The position numbers and the translations under genes were made by a program. From JBAWWY01 sp037144355 (lineage in GTDB: Bacteria; Bacillota; Clostridia; Peptostreptococcales; Anaerovoracaceae), in NCBI GenBank assembly GCA_037144355.1, contig JBAWWY010000032.1, forward strand, positions 1 through 19,412: 19,412 nt of DNA. Reading direction: 5' to 3'. Within the stretch, counting starts at the first letter, position 1; every line of letters starts with the position of its first letter. Shown piece by piece: positions 13,537 through 19,412 of the stretch. The notes beneath the pieces were generated by a model, which saw only the letters and a list, made by a program, of their open reading frames with translations, was not told the DNA's origin and did not search any database.

Positions 13537-15977
13537 TACCCCCTCAAATAAACTTGATTGGCTGCCTTGACTGTTGCCATGGCATCCTTTGCATAATAAT
13601 CCGCTCCAATTTTTTCTGCATATTCGGGAGTTAAAACAGCCCCTCCAACTAATATCTTGCAATTCAAACCTGCAGCTCTTATAGCTTTAATTGTCGCCTC
13701 CATATTGACAACTGTAGTGGTCATAAGGGCGCTTAGCCCAATTAATCCGGCAGACGTATCTCTAGCAGCCTGGACAACTTTTTCTATAGAGACATCCTTG
13801 CCAAGGTCGATTACCTCATAACCGTAATTTTCCAAAATTACTTTGGCAATATTCTTGCCGATATCATGAATATCCCCTTGTACAGTTGCTACTACAACTT
13901 TTCCATATGATAGAACCTGACCTTGCTTTTGCATATGCTTCTTTAATACTACGAACGAAGCTTTAACAGTATCGGCAGATTTAATCAATTGGGGAAGAAA
14001 TATTTCTCCAGTTTCGTAATTTCGTCCTACTATCTCGAGGGCTGGAATTATCACCTCTTCAACAATACGAAGAGCTTCCATTTCTTTTAATAGTTCCTCT
14101 GTTACTCCAGATGCCTTGCTTTCAAAACCTTCAAGTATTGACTCTGCCAGCTCGTCCTTATATGTTTTTTTCTCATTTGTGCCTTTTAATTCGGGCTTTT
14201 CCAGTTTATCTGATCCCTTGTTTCCGTATGCCCTGATATAGTCCCCTGAGTCTTCATCCTTGCCACTCAATACTTCATAAGATCTGATGGATTCCATGTT
14301 GTCGTTGTCCAGCGGGTCCGTAATCGGCGCATCTAGTCCTTCCGCCAAAGCCATTGTAAGGAATGTCCTATTGAGCAGTTTCCTCTCTGGAAGTCCAAAG
14401 GAAATATTGCTTGCTCCAAGTGTGGTCTTTACTCCGAACTTTTCTTTGACCTGTCTGATTGCGGAGAGGGTTTGCAATGCTCCCTTTTGCTCTGCGGAAA
14501 CGGTCAATGTTAGACAATCTACGATTATCCTTTCCTTCTCTATTCCATATTCCTTGGCTTTATTTATTATTCTCTCTGCTATATTCAGCCTTTCTTCAGT
14601 TGAACTTGGTATTCCATTTTCATCCAACGTGAGGGCGATCACGCACGCTCCATATTTTTTTGCAATAGGAAATATGGCTTCCATTACACTTGTTTTGCCA
14701 TTTACGGAATTGATTATAGCTTTTCCATTGTATATCCTTGCTGCAGCTTCTATAACTTTTGGGTCAGAGCTGTCTATCTGAAGGGGTGCGTCGACAACTG
14801 ACGAGACGACTTTGATTACTCTCTGCATCATATCTATTTCATCGATTTCCGGCAGCCCGACATTTATGTCTAGAATTGCGGCTCCTGCCTTGACTTGGTT
14901 AATAGCTTCGTTTACTACAAAATCAATATTTCCATTCCTAAGAGCCTCTTTTAAAGCTTTTTTGCCTGTTGGATTAATTCTCTCTCCGATTATCCTCACC
15001 CTGTCACCAATAATAACAGTCTTGGTCGAAGAACTTGCTCCTGTATATTTTATGGGTTTAATTAACTCTTTCCCACTTTTATTCTTGAATTGGCTTGTGG
15101 CCATGTACTCATCAATCGTTTTCCTGAGTTCTCTGATAAACTCCGGCGTGGTTCCACAACATCCGCCGATTATTCCAACTCCTAATTCTAGGAATTTCTT
15201 CATATGTACGTTGAATTCTTTTGGAGAGATGTTAAAATAAGTGTCTCCATCCACAAGGCATGGAAGTCCTGCATTTGGCTGAACGATTACCGGAATTTTG
15301 GAGTATTTGAGTAATTCCAAAACAGTGCCAGTCATTTCTGCCGGACCGAGGGAGCAATTCACTCCTAGGGCATCAATACCCATATCTGAAATAATGTTGA
15401 CCATGGTAATGGGATCCGTCCCCATTAGCATTCTTCCATCTTCTTGAAAGCTTGTAGAGCAAATTACCGGCAGTTTGGAATTTTCTTTTGCCGCCAGGAT
15501 TCCGGCCTTCATTTCATATATATCTGTGAAAGTCTCAAAAATTACGAAATCAGCACCGGCTTCTTCTCCGGCAACAATCTGGGTTTTAAAAATTCCATAG
15601 GCTTCTTCCAATGTCATATCGGATATTGGGGCCATAAGCTTTCCGATAGGTCCTATATCAAGCCCAACAAACGCCCTTTTACCAGTATTTTTTTCAAATT
15701 CGAAAACCGCTTTCTTCGCAATTGCAACTGCTTTTATTACAACCTCTGAAGAGGAGTATCCGCTTCCTTCCAATTTATAATCGCTGGCGCCAAAAGTATT
15801 TGTGCATATGAAATCGCATCCAGCATCAAGATATTCGGAATGAATTTTCTCAATAATTTCGGGATGGGTAAAATTGAGCTTTTCTGGAAGTTCTCCAGTT
15901 GAAAGTCCATTCATTTGAAGCATGGTACCCATGGCTCCATCGCTTAGCAGTATTCTCTTGCCAATCAGTTCTCTCAT
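13536..15977 (-). CDS. metH: Cobalamin-dependent methionine synthase lacking the reactivation domain
   Basis: This enzyme transfers a methyl group from 5-methyl-THF through cobalamin to homocysteine. It has 813 residues in three modules. The first is a homocysteine-binding zinc barrel (1-295) with Cys208, Cys273 and Cys274 (GGCCGTTPEF). The second is a pterin-binding barrel (about 325-590; GERINPTGKK, DINVGLPEID, GASNISFGLP). The third is a cobalamin module (about 610-813) with D702-I-H704-D-I-G707 as the lower-ligand motif and GLSALMTTT. The AdoMet-binding activation domain of E. coli MetH (about 1227 residues) is absent, as in many anaerobes, so reactivation needs another protein. The ATG overlaps the upstream gene's stop as ATGA. 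The gene belongs to a metF-X-metH unit. Confidence 0.97.
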   Translation of the reverse strand: MRELIGKRILLSDGAMGTMLQMNGLSTGELPEKLNFTHPEIIEKIHSEYLDAGCDFICTNTFGASDYKLEGSGYSSSEVVIKAVAIAKKAVFEFEKNTGKRAFVGLDIGPIGKLMAPISDMTLEEAYGIFKTQIVAGEEAGADFVIFETFTDIYEMKAGILAAKENSKLPVICSTSFQEDGRMLMGTDPITMVNIISDMGIDALGVNCSLGPAEMTGTVLELLKYSKIPVIVQPNAGLPCLVDGDTYFNISPKEFNVHMKKFLELGVGIIGGCCGTTPEFIRELRKTIDEYMATSQFKNKSGKELIKPIKYTGASSSTKTVIIGDRVRIIGERINPTGKKALKEALRNGNIDFVVNEAINQVKAGAAILDINVGLPEIDEIDMMQRVIKVVSSVVDAPLQIDSSDPKVIEAAARIYNGKAIINSVNGKTSVMEAIFPIAKKYGACVIALTLDENGIPSSTEERLNIAERIINKAKEYGIEKERIIVDCLTLTVSAEQKGALQTLSAIRQVKEKFGVKTTLGASNISFGLPERKLLNRTFLTMALAEGLDAPITDPLDNDNMESIRSYEVLSGKDEDSGDYIRAYGNKGSDKLEKPELKGTNEKKTYKDELAESILEGFESKASGVTEELLKEMEALRIVEEVIIPALEIVGRNYETGEIFLPQLIKSADTVKASFVVLKKHMQKQGQVLSYGKVVVATVQGDIHDIGKNIAKVILENYGYEVIDLGKDVSIEKVVQAARDTSAGLIGLSALMTTTVVNMEATIKAIRAAGLNCKILVGGAVLTPEYAEKIGADYYAKDAMATVKAANQVYLRG

Positions 15978-17065
15978 TTTTTGTCCTTCAGCAATCTGGT
16001 GATTTTAAAGAAAAAGTCTTGGATATTGGATACAATGGTAGTTACTTCCAAAGTCCCCCTGTCTCTTAGCTTGTTCAATACAAACTCTGAAACATCTATT
16101 GCATAAATATAAACTGGCCTAACCTCTCCATTGGAAACAACGTATGATGGAGTCAGGTTGCCTGTGGCGATGGTATGCAGCTGACTGGCTAAACATACTA
16201 CTGTAGTCGCCTGCTTTGTATGTTTTCTCATTTCATCTTGGACTAAGGAAACATCGTTCATTACATTGTTAAGCGGACCGTCATCCCGTATGGATCCTGC
16301 CAATACAAATGGAACCTTGTTCTTAACGCATGCGTACATTAAACCATTATCCACACCGAGCTTTTCAATTCCTTCTTCCATGGATCCAACCTGGTTCATC
16401 ATATTTATTGCATCCAGATGATGGTAATGTCCATTGTGGATGTTTTCCCGTGTTCTTATATCCTGTCCAAGTGCTGTTCCGAACAAGGCCCCTTCAAGAT
16501 CATGGGTTGCAACCGCATTGCCGCCAAAGACCGCATGGGCATAGCCTCCGTTTATAATCTCTTCCATGGCTTCTCTTGATTTGCTTTCAAAAACAGCAGC
16601 AGGTCCAAGAACCCATACAATATATCCGTTCTCCTTATCGTGCTTGAGCAATTCCACCAAACTGTCGTAGTCTTGGGAAAATGAAGTTTCCCTAGATCTC
16701 CCGCTTCTAAATGAAAATGTATCAATTGCTCCTGTTTCTGATGTAAAGCCGCTTCCGTTCAAATATATTCCTTCGGTACCTTTGTCGTTTCTTCCAACAA
16801 TTACCGTTTCTCCAACTTCAAGCCTTCGGAATTCCTTCGCTTCAATGGACCCATCCGGCTTTATCACCGGGACGCAATCCATTCTTGTCTGTTTTATCAA
16901 TACCCATTCCCCATTGATTTTATAGTATTCGGGATACATGGATGTTGCGTGATAGTCAGAAGGTGCGATTCCCGCTCTTTCAACAATTTTCGTCTTTGCA
17001 TCTGGAGATTTTACGAACTTTTCAGCAGTAAAGTCTGGAGCCTGGTACTTTGGAAGTTTAAACAT
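15974..17065 (-). CDS. LOR/SDH conserved-region protein (TIGR00300 / archaeal ornithine-cyclodeaminase-like)
   Basis: This is a 363-residue soluble protein. Residues about 43-120 match the LOR/SDH conserved region (YPEYYKINGEW, RMDCV, VGETVIVG). Residues about 145-355 form an NAD-binding-like domain (VWVLGPAAVFE, FGGNAVATHDLEGALFGTALG, FVLAGSIRDDGPL, LASQLHTIATGNLTPSY). The same module forms the C-terminal half of cyanobacterial ArgZ/AgrE and a free-standing archaeal ornithine cyclodeaminase. The arginine-dihydrolase domain of ArgZ is absent. Ornithine to proline plus ammonia is the best-supported family reaction, but specificity here is inferred. Start ATG at 17065 has AAAGGAG 8 nt upstream. 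It lies 67 nt after metF and overlaps metH by 4 nt (ATGA), so it is tightly bound to the methionine genes, an unexpected neighbourhood. Confidence 0.85.
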   Translation of the reverse strand: MFKLPKYQAPDFTAEKFVKSPDAKTKIVERAGIAPSDYHATSMYPEYYKINGEWVLIKQTRMDCVPVIKPDGSIEAKEFRRLEVGETVIVGRNDKGTEGIYLNGSGFTSETGAIDTFSFRSGRSRETSFSQDYDSLVELLKHDKENGYIVWVLGPAAVFESKSREAMEEIINGGYAHAVFGGNAVATHDLEGALFGTALGQDIRTRENIHNGHYHHLDAINMMNQVGSMEEGIEKLGVDNGLMYACVKNKVPFVLAGSIRDDGPLNNVMNDVSLVQDEMRKHTKQATTVVCLASQLHTIATGNLTPSYVVSNGEVRPVYIYAIDVSEFVLNKLRDRGTLEVTTIVSNIQDFFFKITRLLKDKK

Positions 17066-17132
17066 CTGTATTACTCCTTTAATATTTTAGTCGAGCCGTT
17101 AAAGCCGTTGATTTACAATAACCTTATTTTTA

Positions 17133-18008
17133 TCATATTTTTCTTATGTTTTCAATGTTGTTGATAATTCTTCTAGCAGTGTCCGGTTTGTTCATCGTGT
17201 ATAAATGTATGCCTGCAACACCATATGCCATCAGATCGATTATCTGCTCGATTGCATATGCTTCTCCGGCTTCCTTCAATGCTTCTGGATTGTGTTCATA
17301 TCTGTCTAAAATCCTAATGAACTTGGGAGGGAGCTTGCATCCTGAAAGTTGTGTAATTTTAATAACCTGTTTTTTATTCAATACAGGTAAAATCCCACAG
17401 GAAACGGGAACATTTATATTTGCGATGGCTATTTTTTCCATAAAATCATAGAAGAGTTCATTATCGAAGAAAAGTTGAGTAATTAAATACTCAGCTCCCA
17501 TTAGAACTTTCTCCTTCAAGTATTTAATATCGTCCACCTTGCTTGAACAATTCACGTGACCTTCCGGATAGCATGCAGCTCCTATGGAGAAATCCGTCTT
17601 CTCTTTTATTTCCTTGATCAAATCCTTTGCAAATTTGAAGTGTAAGGGATCTGGAAATTTGAAAGTTGGATCATCTGGAATATCTCCCCTCAAAGCTAGA
17701 ACGTTTTCAATCCCATTTTCCTTGAGTTCAATGAAAGCTCGATTCATTTCTTCTTTTGTGGAGGAAATGCAGGTCAAATGGGCAAGGCTCTCGATTCCAT
17801 AATCCCTCTTGATCTTGGATGCTATTTCCACTGTTCGCCCCTTGGAATTTCCCAACGCTCCATAAGTAACACTTATAAAGTCGGGTTTCAAATCTTTCAG
17901 TTCGTCGATAGTCCTATAAATGGATTCAATTGGCGCCTCAAGTTTTGGCGGAAATATTTCCAGTGAAACGACTGTTTTCTTGTTGTTGAATAAATCAATA
18001 ATTTTCAT
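17133..18008 (-). CDS. metF: Methylenetetrahydrofolate reductase
   Basis: This flavoenzyme reduces 5,10-methylene-THF to 5-methyl-THF, the methyl donor for MetH. It has 291 residues in a TIM barrel, the usual bacterial MetF length. The N-terminal SLEIFPPK carries the catalytic Glu (E17). Further family stretches are DFISVTYGALG, AHLTCISST, NVLALRGD, GAACYPEGH and ITQLFFDN, and the C-terminal GVAGIHLYTMN. The ATG has AAAGGA 7-8 nt upstream. It lies 29 nt after truA. No metV or rnfC2 partner, as found in acetogens, is adjacent, so the electron donor is not evident from the window. In acetogens this enzyme also serves the Wood-Ljungdahl methyl branch, but here the metH neighbour argues for methionine synthesis. 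Confidence 0.96.
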   Translation of the reverse strand: MKIIDLFNNKKTVVSLEIFPPKLEAPIESIYRTIDELKDLKPDFISVTYGALGNSKGRTVEIASKIKRDYGIESLAHLTCISSTKEEMNRAFIELKENGIENVLALRGDIPDDPTFKFPDPLHFKFAKDLIKEIKEKTDFSIGAACYPEGHVNCSSKVDDIKYLKEKVLMGAEYLITQLFFDNELFYDFMEKIAIANINVPVSCGILPVLNKKQVIKITQLSGCKLPPKFIRILDRYEHNPEALKEAGEAYAIEQIIDLMAYGVAGIHLYTMNKPDTARRIINNIENIRKI

Positions 18009-18037
18009 TGGCTAATCCTTTCAATTTATCTATTTGA

Positions 18038-18793
18038 TTATGCATCGGTTTCTGCATAGTATACTTTTTCTAAAAAAAGTCCCTCGGCACCTGCGGTCCT
18101 GCCGATTCTTTTCATTCTACCCTGAAGTATTTCTTCAATTGCAGATGGCTCGTGTTTCCTCATTCCAATATTTATCAGGGCTCCAACCATCATTCTCACC
18201 ATCTTGTATAGGAAAGCTTGGCCCTCAATCTCAATTAGTATATTTAATTCTTCATCACATGTCACCTTAATATTATTAATAGTTCTGATTGTCTTAACTG
18301 AACCGGAACCATTATTCGCGGAAAAAGCCTTAAAATCGTGGGTTCCGAGAAAAAAAGCTGCTGCCTGGCTCATTTTTTTTATATCAAGGGGTTGTTTATC
18401 CACAATGGTGTTGTAATGCCGGTCAAAGACATGGTAATTGGGAGTATTTTTTATCCTGTATGAATACTTTTTACCTTTCGCATCGAACCTTGCATGAAAA
18501 TCAAGAGGCATCTCTCTTGCTTCTAAAATCTTAATATCAATGGGAAGCCATTGATTTGCAACTTTTACCAACGTTTCAAGGGGCATGTTGAAGTCCGCTG
18601 AAAAACTGGCCTTTTGGTCCATTGCGTGAACACCGGCGTCAGTTCTGCTTGCCCCTGCGATTTCTATTTTCTGGCAGCACAACTTCGACAACAGTTTTTC
18701 CAGTTCGCCTTGAACACTTCTACTCTTTGACTGTCTTTGCCATCCATGAAAATTTGTTCCATCGTATTCAATTGTTAAAAAGATATTTCTCAT
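18038..18793 (-). CDS. truA: tRNA pseudouridine(38-40) synthase
   Basis: This enzyme isomerises uridines 38-40 in the anticodon arm of tRNAs. It has 251 residues from the ATG at 18793. The N-terminal IEYDGTNFHGWQRQ is characteristic of TruA, and the catalytic aspartate is D52 in GASRTDAGVHA. The ARFDAKGKKYSYRI segment and C-terminal FLYKMVRMMVGALI are conserved family motifs. I chose the inner ATG because AAGGA lies 9 nt upstream; an in-frame ATG at 18820 would add nine residues not typical of the family. It is the first gene of the minus-strand series that continues through metF and metH. Confidence 0.96.
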   Translation of the reverse strand: MRNIFLTIEYDGTNFHGWQRQSKSRSVQGELEKLLSKLCCQKIEIAGASRTDAGVHAMDQKASFSADFNMPLETLVKVANQWLPIDIKILEAREMPLDFHARFDAKGKKYSYRIKNTPNYHVFDRHYNTIVDKQPLDIKKMSQAAAFFLGTHDFKAFSANNGSGSVKTIRTINNIKVTCDEELNILIEIEGQAFLYKMVRMMVGALINIGMRKHEPSAIEEILQGRMKRIGRTAGAEGLFLEKVYYAETDA

Positions 18794-18821
18794 AAGGGTT
18801 CTTCCTTCAATGCTTTCCATT

Positions 18822-18850
18822 ATTGTAATATTTAATGGATTTTAAAACAA
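18822..18850 (-). promoter_or_regulatory. Possible promoter of truA and downstream genes
   Basis: On the minus strand TTGTTT (18850-18845), 17 nt and TACAAT (18827-18822) predict a start near 18815, about 22 nt before the truA ATG. The -10 matches 5/6, the -35 is weak. Confidence 0.4.
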
Positions 18851-18930
18851 CCTTAATTTCATTTTGCATAATTCTGTTGATTTTTAATGCTTCCAACTGT
18901 ACGCTGGCTTGTTGAAGGGGTTCAAGATTC

Positions 18931-18959
18931 TTGACAATATAAGTTTTTAAATGTAGAAT
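18931..18959 (+). promoter_or_regulatory. Strong promoter of the lipoprotein gene
   Basis: A perfect TTGACA (18931-18936), a 17-nt spacer and TAGAAT (18954-18959, 5/6) predict a start near 18966, giving a leader of about 42 nt. This is the closest match to a sigma-70/A consensus in the window and suggests high expression. Confidence 0.8.
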
Positions 18960-19007
18960 TAGCTATAGTTGCATTAAAGCAATTTACAAAAGAGGAGGAA
19001 ATTTCAT

Positions 19008-19412
19008 ATGAAAAACTTAAAAAAAGCCGGTGTGCTTGTATTAATCTTAGTAATGGCTCTACTTGCATTTACTGCTTGTTCAAGTACTACACCAGAACCA
19101 ACTCCAGAACCAGCAACAGGTTATGTTGATGGAACTTATACCGCTGAAGCGACAGATTTTGATGCACAGGGTTGGAAAGACAGTGCTACAGTTACTATAA
19201 CAGGCGGCAAGATTTCCGCAGTCGTTCTTAATGGAATGAACAAAGATGCAACTATTGGCGACAAGCTAAGCGCTGTTGCTGCTGGCAAGTATGACATGGT
19301 TGCTGCTGGTGCTATTGCTCCTTGGGATCAACAAGCAAAAGCTATCCAAGATTATATCGTATCAACACAGGATACAACATCAATCACTTTTGATGATGCT
19401 GGAAAATCCGAT
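19008..19412 (+). CDS. Exported lipoprotein with FMN-binding-like domain (partial, C-terminus outside window)
   Basis: The first 135 residues are present. Residues 1-23 form a lipoprotein signal peptide (MKNLKK, then a hydrophobic stretch ending LLAFTAC), with the lipidated Cys at 24 followed by SS. A Thr/Pro/Glu linker covers 25-38. From 39 the sequence (YVDGTYTAEATDFDAQGWKD, then TVTITGGKISAVVL) resembles the repeat unit of FMN_bind (PF04205) lipoproteins such as PplA of the Listeria extracellular electron transfer system. In that family a [ST]GAT-type motif accepts FMN covalently from ApbE; the sequence is cut at DDAGKSD, about where it should follow. AGGAGG lies 9 nt before the ATG. A cell-surface flavoprotein role is inferred. 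A substrate-binding or antigenic lipoprotein is the alternative. Confidence 0.75.
   Translation, partial: MKNLKKAGVLVLILVMALLAFTACSSTTPEPTPEPATGYVDGTYTAEATDFDAQGWKDSATVTITGGKISAVVLNGMNKDATIGDKLSAVAAGKYDMVAAGAIAPWDQQAKAIQDYIVSTQDTTSITFDDAGKSD

Noticed and set aside
13537..13662. Longer N-terminus for the dCMP deaminase, extending into metH.
   Set aside because: The extra 42 residues are the metH sequence in another frame. The ATG at 13536 gives a normal-length deaminase with a ribosome site.
17094..17109. Tandem AGCCGTT repeat (17094-17100 and 17103-17109) in the metF to LOR/SDH-gene gap.
   Set aside because: Two 7-bp copies 9 bp apart are too short to call a repeat or operator. No promoter with proper spacing was found with it.
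1..19412. Mobile elements, prophage, CRISPR arrays, tRNA or rRNA genes.
   Set aside because: No transposase or integrase, no terminal inverted repeats, no spaced direct repeats and no cloverleaf or rRNA-like sequence were seen on either strand.

Overview
The window reads as a piece of chromosome from an AT-rich, anaerobic Firmicute of the Clostridia type. The reasons are the gene content (a complete F-type ATP synthase operon with atpZ and atpI, clostridial-type MetH and MetF, a free-standing small 4Fe-4S protein), strong AGGAGG-like ribosome binding sites, and many TTG starts. I cannot name a genus. Most genes are housekeeping, are packed tightly, and lie on the minus strand. Only a Crp/Fnr-type regulator and a truncated lipoprotein gene at the right edge lie on the plus strand.

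Left part (1-3600): metG (methionyl-tRNA synthetase, minus) is divergent from a Crp/Fnr-family regulator gene (plus). That regulator gene converges on a short minus-strand redox pair, thioredoxin and a 60-residue 4Fe-4S protein. The convergent genes share a hairpin at 2821-2840. The thioredoxin promoter region carries a perfect 7-bp inverted repeat (3506-3520) at about -41 from the start I predict, and the regulator's own promoter has a weaker inverted repeat in a similar position. Together these look like a small redox-responsive module.

Centre (3541-10807): the full atpZ-I-B-E-F-H-A-G-D-C operon, with a recognisable promoter (10780-10807) and a strong intrinsic terminator (3541-3573). All catalytic and rotor motifs are intact. 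The c subunit is a mixed case. It keeps the E65-T66-T67 and V63 pattern of Na+-translocating rings but has Val at position 32, where a coordinating Gln is expected, and Phe at position 70, where Tyr is expected. The coupling ion therefore cannot be read off simply.

Right part (10864-18850): a minus-strand series that runs, in transcription order, truA, metF, a TIGR00300/ornithine-cyclodeaminase-like gene, metH, dCMP deaminase, wecA/tagO-type phosphoglycosyltransferase and wecB (UDP-GlcNAc 2-epimerase). MetF makes 5-methyl-THF and MetH passes the methyl group to homocysteine. The gene between them belongs to the LOR/SDH conserved-region family and overlaps metH by 4 nt. metH overlaps the deaminase gene by one base. 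The last two genes make lipid-linked GlcNAc and UDP-ManNAc for envelope polymers.

Right edge (18931-19412): a plus-strand lipoprotein gene with a near-consensus promoter. It encodes an FMN-binding-domain-like exported protein and is cut by the window end. No stretch over 300 bases lacks a gene. I saw no tRNA, rRNA, CRISPR, insertion sequence or prophage. Nothing here is clearly a new multi-gene system. The best leads are the LOR/SDH-family gene inside the methionine cluster, the hybrid c-ring ion site, and the thioredoxin/4Fe-4S/Crp module with its palindromic operator.
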